From: Mesorhizobium koreense
GTDB taxonomy: Bacteria; Pseudomonadota; Alphaproteobacteria; Rhizobiales; Rhizobiaceae
Length of the DNA stretch: 64,000 bases
Assembly (NCBI RefSeq): GCF_031656215.1
Contig: NZ_CP134228.1
Coordinates: forward strand, 3,801,001 to 3,865,000
Reading direction: 5' to 3'
Shown here: positions 32,455 through 42,124 of the stretch, in pieces
Layout: each line of letters begins with the position of its first letter
Numbering within the stretch: position 1 is the stretch's first letter
Translations under genes and position numbers: made by a program
The notes under the pieces: model-generated
Database searches by the model: none
What the model was told of the DNA's origin: nothing
What the model saw: only the letters and a program-made list of their open reading frames with translations

Positions 32455-34554
32455 CTATTCCGCCGCCTGCTTGAAGCCGTTCGATGCCAGCGCCGAGCAC
32501 TCGGCCATGACGGCGGAGGCACGCGCGATCGGATTGGTCAGGTAGAAATCCCTGACCGGCGGGACGAAGGGCGCCTTGCCCAGCCGGCCGCCTGCCTTGG
32601 CAAGCTTCGCGATCGTGGCTGTCTCGCCTGGCTGGATTTCGTCGATGGCCGCCATCAGCGGATAGTCATCATAGAGCCGGGCGCGCAACTGGGAGAGCGA
32701 ATCGAACGGAAGCTTGTGGCCGAAGACATCCGAAAGCGCCCGCAGGATCGCCCAGTCCTCCTTCGCCTGCCCCGGCGCGAAACCGGCACGATTGGCCATC
32801 TGCACGCGGCCTTCGGTGTTGACGTAGGTGCCGGACTTCTCCGTGTAGGCCGAGCCCGGCAGGATCACGTCGGCACGGTGCGCGCCGGCGTCGCCATGCG
32901 TGCCGATATAAACGGTGAAAGCGTTGCCGATGGCGCTCATGTCCATCTCGTCGGCGCCGAGTAGGAAGAGCACGTCGAGCGCGCCGCCCATCATACCGGC
33001 CACGTCCTTGCCGCCCTCGCCATTTCCTCCAATACCGGGCACGAAGCCGATGTCGAGGCCGCCGACACGGGCCGCCGCGCTATGCAGCACGGCAAAACCA
33101 TTCCAGTCCTCGCGCACCGCCTTCAGGTCGGCGGCGAGCTTCGCCGCAAGGCCGAGCACCGTGCCGCCGTCCGGCCGGGCCAACGCCCCCTGCCCCACGA
33201 TGATGAGCGGACGCTGGGCCTTCTTCAGCGCCGAGACGAACTTGCCCTTGCCGTCGAGAAGTTCCTTCAGCGTGTCCGGACCGGCGCCCAGCGCCTCGTA
33301 GTCATAGCGCGGGTCGCCGATATCGCCGACCGCGCCGATCGGAAAATTTCCCTGACGCGAGCGCTTGCGGATGCGCGCGTTGAGCACCGATGCCTCGAAG
33401 CGCGGGTTGGAACCGATCAGAAGCAGAGCGTCCGCTTGCTCGATGCCGGCGATGGTCGGATTGAAGATGTAGCCCGCGCGGCCCCCGGCTGGGTCGAGCG
33501 CCGCGCCATCCTGCCGGCAATCGATATTGGCCGAGCCGAGCGATGCCATCAGGAGCTTCAGCGCGTACATTTCCTCGACAGCGGCCAAATCTCCGGCAAT
33601 CGCGCCGATCCTGTCGCCGCTCGTCTTCGCAACCGCAGCGCGGATCGCCTCGAACGCTTCCGGCCAGGTCGCCGCGACTAGCTTGCCGCCCTTGCGCACA
33701 TAGGGCCGGTCGAGGCGCTGCGTCCTCAGCCCGTCCCAGATGAAACGCGTCTTGTCGGAAATCCACTCCTCGTTCACGTCGTCGTTGGTGCGCGGCAGGA
33801 TGCGCATCACCTCGCGGCCACGCGTATCGACGCGGATGGCGGAGCCGACCGCGTCCATCACGTCGATCGATTCGGTCTTGGTGAGTTCCCACGGCCGCGC
33901 CTGGAAGGCATAAGGCTTCGCGGTCAGCGCGCCGACAGGGCAGAGGTCGATGACGTTGCCTTGTAGTTCCGACGTCATGGCGCGCTCGAGATAGGTGGTG
34001 ATCTCCATATCCTCGCCGCGCCCCGTCGCGCCGAGTTCGGAGACACCGCCGACCTCGGTGGTAAAGCGGATGCAGCGCGTGCAGTGGATGCAGCGCGTCA
34101 TGATCGTCTTCACCAGCGGGCCGATATATTTGTCCTCGACGGCGCGCTTGTTCTCGTAAAAGCGCGAGGAATCGACGCCGAACGCCATCGCCTGGTCCTG
34201 CAGGTCGCATTCGCCGCCCTGGTCGCAGATCGGGCAATCGAGCGGATGATTGATGAGCAGGAACTCCATCACGCCTTCGCGCGCCTTCTTCACCATCGGC
34301 GTGTTGGTGAACATTTCCGGCGGCTCGCCGTTCGGACCGGGGCGCAGGTCGCGGACGCCCATCGCGCAGGAAGCCTGCGGCTTGGGCGGCCCGCCCTTCA
34401 CCTCGACAAGGCACATGCGGCAATTACCCGCGATCGAAAGCCGCTCATGGAAGCAGAAGCGCGGGATTTCCGCGCCGGCCTCCTCCGCCGCCTGCAGCAG
34501 CGTGTAGTGATCGGGCACCTCGATCTCTTTGCCGTCGACTTTAAGTCTAGCCAT
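32455..34554 (-). CDS. nuoG: NADH-quinone oxidoreductase subunit G
   Basis: The ATG at 34554 gives 699 residues starting [19 protein letters not shown]. The order is: an N-terminal 2Fe-2S domain (C34, C45, C48, C63), the His-Cys 4Fe-4S domain ([14 protein letters not shown]), the N4/N5-linked C-I-H-C-T-R-C motif, then a molybdopterin-enzyme-like domain without cofactor. It carries electrons from NuoE/F toward NuoI. Upstream lies the accessory nuo gene, 103 bases away. FdsA (57338-60226) is a distant relative that has kept the cofactor. Confidence 0.97.
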   Translation of the reverse strand: MARLKVDGKEIEVPDHYTLLQAAEEAGAEIPRFCFHERLSIAGNCRMCLVEVKGGPPKPQASCAMGVRDLRPGPNGEPPEMFTNTPMVKKAREGVMEFLLINHPLDCPICDQGGECDLQDQAMAFGVDSSRFYENKRAVEDKYIGPLVKTIMTRCIHCTRCIRFTTEVGGVSELGATGRGEDMEITTYLERAMTSELQGNVIDLCPVGALTAKPYAFQARPWELTKTESIDVMDAVGSAIRVDTRGREVMRILPRTNDDVNEEWISDKTRFIWDGLRTQRLDRPYVRKGGKLVAATWPEAFEAIRAAVAKTSGDRIGAIAGDLAAVEEMYALKLLMASLGSANIDCRQDGAALDPAGGRAGYIFNPTIAGIEQADALLLIGSNPRFEASVLNARIRKRSRQGNFPIGAVGDIGDPRYDYEALGAGPDTLKELLDGKGKFVSALKKAQRPLIIVGQGALARPDGGTVLGLAAKLAADLKAVREDWNGFAVLHSAAARVGGLDIGFVPGIGGNGEGGKDVAGMMGGALDVLFLLGADEMDMSAIGNAFTVYIGTHGDAGAHRADVILPGSAYTEKSGTYVNTEGRVQMANRAGFAPGQAKEDWAILRALSDVFGHKLPFDSLSQLRARLYDDYPLMAAIDEIQPGETATIAKLAKAGGRLGKAPFVPPVRDFYLTNPIARASAVMAECSALASNGFKQAAE

Positions 34555-34657
34555 TCCTTGCCCCTGCGGCGTTCGCCGCTTCGTATGCCATCCAAACGTC
34601 CGTGGCCAGTCCGCCCGGCCGCTTTTCAAACCTGTTTTCGCCGGCGCGGCTTCCGCC

Positions 34658-35449
34658 TCAGTCGGCTTTCCCCGCCAGTTCCGCCGCCTGCTTCAGCCAT
34701 TCGTCGCGCCCGATGCGACCGGCGAAGGCGAGATAGTCGTCCACCCACGCGATTTCCTCGGCCGTCCATCCGGAGATCTGCGCAAACGTCCAGACGCCAA
34801 GGCCGTTCAGCACCTGCTCCAGCTTCGGGCCGACGCCCGAGATCAGTTTCAAATCGTCGGGCCTTTCCGGCTTATCGATCGCGCCTGGCCGGCGGAAATC
34901 CTCCGGCAGGATCTTGGAGGCGCTCGCGGCCGGCACTTCATCCGTCACGCGAACCGGCGCGGGCGACGCTTTGACTTCCTTGACGGACGGCTTTGCGTTC
35001 GCGGTCCCGCCGGCGGCGCCTGCCACTTTGCTGGCCGCGCCGACAAAATCGGCCGAAGCGCTCTCCAGATCGGCCATCAGCGTCTTGGCCGCGGATTTCG
35101 CGCGCGATACCGGCGATTTCGGCTCGGGCTTGGCAGCATCGACATCGCAGTCGCTGTCATCCCAGTTGGCGCCGAAGCCGAAGATTTCCATGCCGGGTAT
35201 CTTCATTTCGCAAAGCTGGCGCGTGGCTTCCATGGAACCAGCCATCGCGCCCATCCAGATGCCGAGGGCATGGCCGGCAACACCCATCGAAAGCGCCGAC
35301 ATTGCCGCCGCGCTTCCCGCCGGATGCATCATCAGGTTCGCGGGATAGTTCTTGTCGCCGTGGGACAGCAGCGCCGCAAACTCCTTGTTCATCGCCTCGA
35401 TCTTGCTCATGTCAGGCATCAACGTCTCGGGTATGGGAAATATCGACAT
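34658..35449 (-). CDS. complex I-linked accessory protein with a NuoE-type C-terminal domain
   Basis: The 263-residue protein starts at an ATG behind AGAGGAGAAG. Residues about 40-75 are rich in Gly, Ala and Met and could form a membrane-touching segment. Residues 105-195 are a low-complexity Ala/Lys/Pro linker. Residues about 197-260 form a small helix-hairpin-helix-like domain ([13 protein letters not shown]). This domain matches the C-terminal extension of NuoE in this same operon at about 39 of 64 positions by eye. Its place between nuoF and nuoG suggests a role in assembly or structure of the NADH-oxidising arm. The exact function is unknown to me. Confidence 0.85.
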   Translation of the reverse strand: MSIFPIPETLMPDMSKIEAMNKEFAALLSHGDKNYPANLMMHPAGSAAAMSALSMGVAGHALGIWMGAMAGSMEATRQLCEMKIPGMEIFGFGANWDDSDCDVDAAKPEPKSPVSRAKSAAKTLMADLESASADFVGAASKVAGAAGGTANAKPSVKEVKASPAPVRVTDEVPAASASKILPEDFRRPGAIDKPERPDDLKLISGVGPKLEQVLNGLGVWTFAQISGWTAEEIAWVDDYLAFAGRIGRDEWLKQAAELAGKAD

Positions 35450-35563
35450 CGGTCTTCTCCTCTTGGGATTATCTTCCTGCCGGTCTTCCGTTACCCTCTC
35501 CTGTCGTTTCCTTTTTTCCTGCCCCGTCTTGTCTTTTTGAAACTCTCGTCTTCTTGAAATTTC

Positions 35564-36868
35564 CTATTCCGCCGCGACGAGCACCGGTTCGGCGCGGTGC
35601 GCGTTGCGGGTGAACTCGTCGATGCGCCGCTCGATCTCCGGGCGGAAGTGCCGGACCAGTCCCTGGATCGGCCACGCCGCCGCGTCGCCGAGCGCGCAGA
35701 TCGTGTGGCCCTCGACCTGCTTGGTCACGTCGAGCAGCATATCGATCTCGCGCTTCTGCGCCTCGCCGCGCACCAGCCGCTCCATGACGCGCCACATCCA
35801 GCCCGTGCCCTCGCGGCAGGGCGTGCATTGGCCGCAGCTTTCGTGCTTGTAGAAATAGGAGAGCCGCGCGATCGCCTTCACGATATCGGTCGACTTGTCC
35901 ATGACGATGACAGCCGCCGTGCCCAGGCCGGATTTCAGGTCCTTCAGCGCGTCGAAATCCATCGGGCAGTCCATGATCTCGGCCGCCGGCACCAGCGGCA
36001 CCGAGGCGCCGCCCGGGATGACGGCCAGAAGATTGTCCCAGCCGCCGCGAATGCCGCCCGCATGGGTCTCGATCAGTTCACGGAACGGGATCGACATGGC
36101 GTCCTCGACCGTGCACGGCTTGTTGACGTGGCCGGAGATGCAGAAAAGCTTGGTGCCGGTATTGTTGGGCCGGCCGATGCCCGCGAACCATGCCGCGCCG
36201 CGCCTCAGGATCGTCGGAGCGACCGCGATCGACTCGACGTTGTTGACCGTGCTCGGGCAGCCATAGAGGCCGACATTCGCCGGGAAAGGCGGCTTCAGGC
36301 GCGGCTGGCCCTTCTTGCCTTCGAGGCTTTCGAGCAGCGCCGTCTCCTCGCCGCAGATATAGGCGCCGGCGCCGTGATGGACGATGATCTCGAAATCCCA
36401 GCCGTTCTTGTTGCCCTTGCCGATCAGCTTGGCTTCGTAAGCCTCGTCGACCGCGCGCTGGAGCGCCTCGCGCTCGCGGATGAACTCGCCGCGCACATAG
36501 ATGTAGGCCGCTTCCGCGCCCATGGCGAAGCCGGCGATCAGGCAGCCTTCGACCAGCGTATGCGGGTCGTGGCGCATGATGTCGCGGTCCTTGCAGGTGC
36601 CGGGCTCCGACTCATCGGCGTTGACGACGAGGTAGGAAGGCCTGCCGTCCGAGGTCTTCGGCATGAACGACCATTTCAGGCCGGTCGGGAAGCCGGCGCC
36701 GCCGCGCCCGCGCAGGCCGGACGCTTTCATCTCGTTGACGATCCACTCGCGGCCCTTGGCGATGATGCCGGCCGTGCCGTCCCAATGCCCGCGCGCCATC
36801 GCGCCTTTCAGCGAGCGGTCGAACTGGCCGTAGATGTTGGTGAAGATGCGGTCCCGATCAGCAAGCAT
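35564..36868 (-). CDS. nuoF: NADH-quinone oxidoreductase subunit F
   Basis: The 434-residue protein is the NADH- and FMN-binding subunit. It shows [13 protein letters not shown] (FMN/NADH binding, near residue 54), [14 protein letters not shown] (near 167), and the 4Fe-4S ligand motif [13 protein letters not shown] plus a later Cys (cluster N3). It takes a hydride from NADH and passes electrons singly to NuoE and NuoG. It starts 10 bases after nuoE. FdsB at 55719 is its paralogue. Confidence 0.98.
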   Translation of the reverse strand: MLADRDRIFTNIYGQFDRSLKGAMARGHWDGTAGIIAKGREWIVNEMKASGLRGRGGAGFPTGLKWSFMPKTSDGRPSYLVVNADESEPGTCKDRDIMRHDPHTLVEGCLIAGFAMGAEAAYIYVRGEFIREREALQRAVDEAYEAKLIGKGNKNGWDFEIIVHHGAGAYICGEETALLESLEGKKGQPRLKPPFPANVGLYGCPSTVNNVESIAVAPTILRRGAAWFAGIGRPNNTGTKLFCISGHVNKPCTVEDAMSIPFRELIETHAGGIRGGWDNLLAVIPGGASVPLVPAAEIMDCPMDFDALKDLKSGLGTAAVIVMDKSTDIVKAIARLSYFYKHESCGQCTPCREGTGWMWRVMERLVRGEAQKREIDMLLDVTKQVEGHTICALGDAAAWPIQGLVRHFRPEIERRIDEFTRNAHRAEPVLVAAE

Positions 36869-36878
36869 ATCCTGCTCC

Positions 36879-38165
36879 TCAACGCGGCTTCTTGCCGAAG
36901 ACGCGGATGTATTCGGCTTCGCCGCCCTTTGCGAGCGCCTTGGCCTGCTTTACCCAGTCGTCTCGCTCGATGCGGCCGGAGAAATTCAGGTAGCCGTCCA
37001 CCCATTCGCGCTGGCGCTTCTGCCATGAAGCCACCTGCTCGAACTTGTAGATGCCGAGCCCGTTCAGGATCGTCTCGAACTTGGGGCCAACGCCCGAAAT
37101 GAGTTTCAGGTCGTCGGGCTTGGCCGGCTTTTTGATGCCGACAGGGCGGTTCGGCGAATCGAGCGTCGGCTTTGCCTCGGCCAGCGGCGCCTTGGCAGCC
37201 GCCCTGGTCTTCTTGGCGTCGGCTCCGATCGGCTCGCCTTTCAGTAGTTCCGGCGATTTATAGGCGCTCTTCGGCGCAGGACCGCCCGGCTTTCCCTTGC
37301 GCTGACGGCCGGGAGCGCCGGCATCGTCCAGCGTCTCGTTGGCGCGCTTCTTATTAAGCGGCAGCGGCGGCACGCTGGTGGCATCTTCCTGCTTGCCCGT
37401 CGCCTTTTTCGGCGAAGGCGACTTCACGCTCGCGTCGGTCTCGGCGGCATGGGTCTTCGGCTTCGACGCCTTGCTCGGCGGAATGGCTGGCTCCTTTGCG
37501 GCGCCATTCTTGGCCGCGCCGGATTTTGCCTTGGCTCCGCCCGACTTCGAGAGCGCGGCTTCGTCCAGAAGCGTCGTACGCTCGCCTTCAGGTTCCGAAG
37601 TGTAGCGGTCCTTCAGTTGGGTTCCGGTCTTGACGGAAGCGCCCTTCCCCGCCTCGAAGGCATCGATGATCTCGGCAAGGCGTTCCGGCGTCAGATCCTC
37701 ATAAGTATCCTTGAAGATCATGATCATCGGCGCGTTCACGCAGGCGCCGGCGCACTCGACCTCCTCCCAGGACAGCGTTCCGTCCGCGTTCGTATGAAAC
37801 TGTTCGGGATGGATCTTCTCGCGACAGACATCCATCAGTGCTTCGGCACCGCGCAGCATGCAGGGCGTCGTGCCGCAGACCTGTACGTGCGCCCGCGTGC
37901 CGACCGGCTTCAACTGGAATTGCGTATAGAAGGTTGCGACCTCGAGCACGCGGATGAGCGGCATGTCGAGCATCTTGCTCACCTGCTCGATCGCCGGCCG
38001 CGTAACCCAGCCTTCCTGCTCCTGCGCGATCATAAGCAGCGGGATCACGGCCGATTGCTGCCGCCCCTTCGGGTATTTACCGATCCAGTTTTTCGCCACG
38101 ACTGCATTGGCCTTGCTGAAAGCAAAGCTGTCGGGCTGTACTTCTGCTAATCTGCGTACGCTCAT
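36879..38165 (-). CDS. nuoE: NADH-quinone oxidoreductase subunit E with long C-terminal extension
   Basis: Residues 1-190 are a normal NuoE with the thioredoxin-like 2Fe-2S ligands C97, C102, C138 and C142 (cluster N1a). The protein runs to 428 residues, about twice the usual length. Residues about 195-340 are an Ala/Lys/Pro/Ser-rich linker. Residues about 349-412 are a compact helix-hairpin-helix-like domain ([14 protein letters not shown]) shared with the accessory gene at 34658-35449. Frame and composition are uniform and there is no sign of a frameshift, so the extension is part of the protein. Its role is unknown. Confidence 0.95.
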   Translation of the reverse strand: MSVRRLAEVQPDSFAFSKANAVVAKNWIGKYPKGRQQSAVIPLLMIAQEQEGWVTRPAIEQVSKMLDMPLIRVLEVATFYTQFQLKPVGTRAHVQVCGTTPCMLRGAEALMDVCREKIHPEQFHTNADGTLSWEEVECAGACVNAPMIMIFKDTYEDLTPERLAEIIDAFEAGKGASVKTGTQLKDRYTSEPEGERTTLLDEAALSKSGGAKAKSGAAKNGAAKEPAIPPSKASKPKTHAAETDASVKSPSPKKATGKQEDATSVPPLPLNKKRANETLDDAGAPGRQRKGKPGGPAPKSAYKSPELLKGEPIGADAKKTRAAAKAPLAEAKPTLDSPNRPVGIKKPAKPDDLKLISGVGPKFETILNGLGIYKFEQVASWQKRQREWVDGYLNFSGRIERDDWVKQAKALAKGGEAEYIRVFGKKPR

Positions 38166-38208
38166 TGCTTCTCACATTCCCATACGCGCGCTGCCTTCCG
38201 GCGGCGGC

Positions 38209-39399
38209 TCACCGGTCGACCTCACCGAAGACGATGTCGATCGACCCCAGGATGGCCGAGATGTCGGCCAGCATGTGCCCCTTGCACAGGAAATCCATCG
38301 CCTGCAGATGCGCGAAGCCCGGCGCGCGCAGCTTGCAGCGATACGGCTTGTTGGTCCCGTCCGACACCAGATAGACGCCGAACTCGCCCTTGGGCGCCTC
38401 GACCGCCGCATAGACCTCGCCGGCCGGAACCTTGTAGCCCTCGGTATAAAGCTTGAAATGGTGGATGAGCGCTTCCATCGAACGCTTCATCTCGCCACGC
38501 TTCGGCGGCACGATCTTGCCATCGGTATTGGAAACGGGGCCGACCTTCTCCTTGCCGAGCAAGCGCTCCACGCACTGCTTCATGATCTTGCCGGACTGGC
38601 GCATCTCCTCCATGCGGATAACGTAACGGTCGTAGCAGTCGCCATTCTTACCGACCGGGATCTGGAATTCCATCTCCGGGTAGCATTCGTAGGGCTGCGA
38701 GCGTCTCAGGTCCCAGGCCGCGCCCGAACCGCGAACCATCACGCCGGAGAAACCCCAGGCCCACGCATCCTCCAGCGAGACGACACCGATATCGACGTTG
38801 CGCTGCTTGAAGATGCGGTTGTCGGTGAGAAGCACTTCGAGATCGTCGAGCGTCTTGTAGAACGGCTCGATCCACTTGCCGATGTCCTCGACCAGCTTTT
38901 CCGGCAGGTCCTGATGCACGCCGCCCGGACGGAAATAGGCCGAGTGCATGCGCGCACCGGACGCGCGCTCGTAGAAGACCATCAGCTTTTCGCGCTCCTC
39001 GAAACCCCAGAGCGGCGGAGTCAGCGCGCCGACGTCCATCGCCTGCGTGGTGACGTTGAGGAGATGCGAAAGGATGCGGCCGATCTCGGCATAGAGCACG
39101 CGGATCAACTGCCCGCGGATCGGCACTTTAATGTCGAGCAGACGCTCCACGGCGAGCGCGAAGGCGTGCTCCTGGTTCATCGGCGCGACATAATCGAGCC
39201 GGTCGAAATACGGTACGGCCTGCAGATAGGTCTTCGCCTCGATCAGTTTCTCGGTGCCGCGATGCAAAAGCCCGATATGCGGGTCGACGCGTTCGACCAC
39301 TTCGCCGTCGAGTTCGAGCACAAGGCGCAAAACGCCATGCGCGGCTGGATGCTGCGGGCCGAAGTTGATGTTGAAGTTGCGGACGTTGTGTTCGGTCAT
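38209..39399 (-). CDS. nuoD: NADH-quinone oxidoreductase subunit D
   Basis: The ATG at 39399 gives 396 residues starting [26 protein letters not shown] one codon upstream, overlapping the nuoC stop as GTGA, is also possible. This is the 49-kDa subunit, related to NiFe-hydrogenase large subunits but without metal ligands. The [12 protein letters not shown] loop carries the quinone-binding His. It forms the quinone pocket with NuoB and NuoH. Confidence 0.97.
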   Translation of the reverse strand: MTEHNVRNFNINFGPQHPAAHGVLRLVLELDGEVVERVDPHIGLLHRGTEKLIEAKTYLQAVPYFDRLDYVAPMNQEHAFALAVERLLDIKVPIRGQLIRVLYAEIGRILSHLLNVTTQAMDVGALTPPLWGFEEREKLMVFYERASGARMHSAYFRPGGVHQDLPEKLVEDIGKWIEPFYKTLDDLEVLLTDNRIFKQRNVDIGVVSLEDAWAWGFSGVMVRGSGAAWDLRRSQPYECYPEMEFQIPVGKNGDCYDRYVIRMEEMRQSGKIMKQCVERLLGKEKVGPVSNTDGKIVPPKRGEMKRSMEALIHHFKLYTEGYKVPAGEVYAAVEAPKGEFGVYLVSDGTNKPYRCKLRAPGFAHLQAMDFLCKGHMLADISAILGSIDIVFGEVDR

Positions 39400-40001
39400 C
39401 ACTGCTTCGCCTTCTCATCGCCCGGAAGCACGTAGTCGGTGCCTTCCCATGGCGAAAGGAAATCGAAATTGCGAAATTCCTGCTTCAGCTCGACGGGCTC
39501 GTAGATGACGCGCTTCACCTCGTCGTCGTAGCGGACCTCGACGAAGCCGGTCAGCGGGAAATCCTTCCTCAGCGGGTGCCCCTCAAAGCCGTAATCGGTC
39601 AGAATGCGGCGAAGATCCGGATGCCCGGTGAAGAGCACGCCATAAAGATCATAGACCTCACGCTCATACCAGAGCGCACCGGAATAGACGGCTGTGGCCG
39701 ACGGGATCGGTGTCTCTTCGTCGGCTTGCACCTTGACGCGGACGCGCATGTTCTTCTTCGGCGACAGGAGGTGATAGACGACATCGAAGCGCTCCTCGCG
39801 CTCCGGATAGTCCGCCCCCGATATGTCGATGAAGGAGACGAAGCGGCATTCCGGATCGTCGCGCAGGAAAGTCAGTACCTCGATTATGTCGTTCTTCGGG
39901 ACGGTAACCGTCAGCTCGCCATAAGCGAGCACGGAAGAAGCTATCCGGTCGTTGAGCCCTTCCTTGAGGCGGACGTCCAGGGCGCCAAGAGCGTCACTCA
40001 T
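39399..40001 (-). CDS. nuoC: NADH-quinone oxidoreductase subunit C
   Basis: The 200-residue protein is the separate 30-kDa subunit, not fused to NuoD as in E. coli. The signature [10 protein letters not shown]-x-F-x-G-H-P-D-L-R-R is near residue 120, and [12 protein letters not shown] follows. It packs against NuoD in the connecting module. Its stop overlaps the nuoD start. Confidence 0.97.
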   Translation of the reverse strand: MSDALGALDVRLKEGLNDRIASSVLAYGELTVTVPKNDIIEVLTFLRDDPECRFVSFIDISGADYPEREERFDVVYHLLSPKKNMRVRVKVQADEETPIPSATAVYSGALWYEREVYDLYGVLFTGHPDLRRILTDYGFEGHPLRKDFPLTGFVEVRYDDEVKRVIYEPVELKQEFRNFDFLSPWEGTDYVLPGDEKAKQ

Positions 40002-40010
40002 AGAATCTCC

Positions 40011-40592
40011 TCAACGCTCGATCGTGCCGGTGCGGCGGATTTTCTTCTGCAGCAGAAGGATGCCGTAGAGCAGCGCTTCCGCCGTCGGCGGGCAGCCGGG
40101 CACATAAATGTCCACCGGCACCACGCGATCGCAGCCGCGCACGACCGAATAGGAGTAGTGATAATAGCCGCCGCCATTGGCGCAGGAGCCCATGGAGATG
40201 ACGTAGCGCGGCTCCGGCATCTGGTCGTAGACCTTCCTGAGCGCCGGGGCCATCTTGTTGCACAGCGTACCGGCCACGATCATCACGTCCGATTGGCGTG
40301 GCGAGGCGCGCGGCGCAACGCCGAACCTCTCCGAATCATAGCGCGGCATGGAGGTCTGGATCATCTCGACCGCGCAGCAGGCCAACCCGAAGGTCATGAA
40401 CATCAAAGAGCCCGAGCGCGCCCAGGTGATCAGTGCCTGCGAAGAGGTGACGAGAAAGCCCTTGTCCGCGAGCTCGTCATTGATCCCGCCGTAAAACGGG
40501 TCGTCCGCGCCGACCGGCTTGCCGGTGGCCGGGTCCAGTATGCCCTTCGGCTTCGGCGCGACGAGGGTGGCGGAACTATCGCTCAATCCCAT
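40011..40592 (-). CDS. nuoB: NADH-quinone oxidoreductase subunit B
   Basis: The ATG at 40592 gives 193 residues starting [17 protein letters not shown], the standard rhizobial NuoB start; longer frames are shadows of nuoA. The 4Fe-4S cluster N2 ligands are the adjacent pair C72-C73, then C137 and C167 (V-P-G-C-P-P-T). There is an extra Cys at 111 (G-T-L-C-N-K-M), where Thr is common; it is not a ligand. N2 is the electron donor to quinone. The gene overlaps nuoA by 10 bases. Confidence 0.97.
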   Translation of the reverse strand: MGLSDSSATLVAPKPKGILDPATGKPVGADDPFYGGINDELADKGFLVTSSQALITWARSGSLMFMTFGLACCAVEMIQTSMPRYDSERFGVAPRASPRQSDVMIVAGTLCNKMAPALRKVYDQMPEPRYVISMGSCANGGGYYHYSYSVVRGCDRVVPVDIYVPGCPPTAEALLYGILLLQKKIRRTGTIER

Positions 40593-40948
40593 TCCAGCGC
40601 TCCCTTTTTCCATTCGTAGATAAAGCCGATCGTCAGGACGGCGAGAAAGACCATCATCGACCAGAAGCCGAGCCAGCCGATCTTCGAGAAGGATACGGCC
40701 CAGGGAAAGAGGAAGGCCACTTCGAGATCGAAGATGATGAAGAGGATCGACACCAGGTAGAAGCGGATGTCGAATTTCATGCGCGCGTCGTCGAAAGCGT
40801 CGAAACCGCACTCATAGGCGGACAGCTTCTCGGGGTCCGGGTTCCGGTAGGCGATGATGAAGGGCGAGGTGATGAGCGCAAGCCCGACAACCAGCGCAAC
40901 CGCGATGAAGATGACGACGGGCAGATATGAACTTATCAGTTCGTTCAT
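40583..40948 (-). CDS. nuoA: NADH-quinone oxidoreductase subunit A
   Basis: The ATG at 40948, with GGAAAG upstream, gives 121 residues and three membrane helices. The conserved Y-E-C-G-F-x-A-F loop near residue 66 and the [11 protein letters not shown] motif, whose acidic residues sit near the quinone channel, are present. It is the first gene of the nuo operon, about 45 bases after a probable promoter. The frame open to 41236 crosses that promoter and is rejected. Confidence 0.97.
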   Translation of the reverse strand: MNELISSYLPVVIFIAVALVVGLALITSPFIIAYRNPDPEKLSAYECGFDAFDDARMKFDIRFYLVSILFIIFDLEVAFLFPWAVSFSKIGWLGFWSMMVFLAVLTIGFIYEWKKGALEWD

Positions 40949-41282
40949 GTTCGACTTTCCATTGCCTGCCGCGCGGGCTCCGGGAGAGTCGCGCCGCCGC
41001 CATTCTAGGCGGAGTGACGGGTGCGGCAATGCCTGTGTTGCAACGCGGCGAGGGTTAGCGCACGCGGCGGGACGGCGCAAGTAAAAGGTGGCCGGATTGG
41101 GGCGACAAAAGACCTCGGAAGGATAGTCCAGCCTGGACGACCAGCGAGGCAGATATAGGCTCCGGAACCTCTGGCATGTGTCCGCGTTGTGCGACATGTT
41201 TCCGATTTCTGCTGGAAAACCGCGCATAATGGCCAAAGCTGGCGGGATCGACCGTCTTCCAATGCTCGTGAAGGAGTGCTGA
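40949..41282. other. divergent intergenic region, nuoA / ku
   Basis: These 334 bases separate nuoA (minus) and ku (plus). I see no gene in it. The nuo-side promoter is listed separately. On the ku side AAGGAG lies six bases before the ku ATG and a CATAAT box lies near 41225-41230, but no matching -35 is clear. Confidence 0.6.
41002..41029 (-). promoter_or_regulatory. probable promoter of the nuo operon
   Basis: On the minus strand TTGCCG (41024-41029), a 16-base spacer and TAGAAT (41002-41007) give a fair sigma-70 promoter whose start would fall about 45 bases before nuoA. Confidence 0.5.
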
Positions 41283-42119
41283 ATGGCACCGCGCCCGACC
41301 TGGAAAGGCTATCTGAAACTCTCGCTGGTGACCTGCGCGGTGGAACTGACCAACGCTACGACGCAAAGCGAGAAAATCCATTTCCGCATCATCAACCGCG
41401 CCACCGGCAACACGGTGAATCGGCAATATGTCGATTCCGCCACCGGCAAGCCGGTGAAGGACGAGGACGAAGTAAAGGGCTACGAGACCGGCGACGACGA
41501 ATATCTCCTCGTCGAGGAAGACGAGATCGATGCGGTCGAGATCGAATCCTCGCATACGCTTAATCTCGAAGGCTTCGTGTCGAAGGCCGATATCGAGCAG
41601 GTCTATCTCGACACGCCCTACTACCTGACGCCCGCCGACGAGGTGTCCGAGGAAGCGTTTGCCGTCATCCGCGACGCCATGAAGGACAAGAAGATGTCGG
41701 GACTCGCCCGCATCGTGCTTTATCGCCGCGAGCGGCCGGTGGTCATCGAACCGCACGACAGGGGCATGCTCCTCACCACACTCCGCTACGACAAGACAGT
41801 GCGCAGGGCGGACGATGTTTTCGACGGGCTGAAACCCGTGAAGATCGACAAGGACATGATCGAACTCGCCTCCGACATCATCGACCGCAAGAAGATGAAA
41901 TTCGATCCCTCGAAATTCGAGGACAAATACGAGGATGCCCTGATCGACCTTATCGAGGCCAAGAAGAAGGGCAGGAGGCCGCCCAAGGCCAAGCCTGCAG
42001 CCCGGCCTTCCAACGTCGTCAATCTCTTCGATGCCTTGAAGAAGAGCCTGGTCGAAGAAGGCGGCGGCAAGGTATCGGCCTCGAAAGCCGGCAATTCGAA
42101 GAAGCGCAAATCGGCGTAG
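41283..42119 (+). CDS. ku: non-homologous end-joining protein Ku
   Basis: The 278-residue bacterial Ku starts [18 protein letters not shown], with AAGGAG six bases upstream. The Ku core beta-barrel (residues about 10-200, with K-G-Y-E, Y-Y-L-x-P and R-x-V-L-Y-R-R-E-R patterns) forms a homodimeric ring that slides onto broken DNA ends. The Lys/Ala-rich tail after residue 225 is typical of the region that binds DNA and LigD. It lies five bases before ligD, forming a complete two-component end-joining module. Confidence 0.96.
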   Translation: MAPRPTWKGYLKLSLVTCAVELTNATTQSEKIHFRIINRATGNTVNRQYVDSATGKPVKDEDEVKGYETGDDEYLLVEEDEIDAVEIESSHTLNLEGFVSKADIEQVYLDTPYYLTPADEVSEEAFAVIRDAMKDKKMSGLARIVLYRRERPVVIEPHDRGMLLTTLRYDKTVRRADDVFDGLKPVKIDKDMIELASDIIDRKKMKFDPSKFEDKYEDALIDLIEAKKKGRRPPKAKPAARPSNVVNLFDALKKSLVEEGGGKVSASKAGNSKKRKSA

Positions 42120-42124
42120 CGCGC

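Noticed and set aside
36879-38165. NuoE length as a sequencing frameshift or gene fusion error
   Set aside because: The frame is continuous, composition fits a linker plus domain, and the same domain is found in a second gene of the operon.
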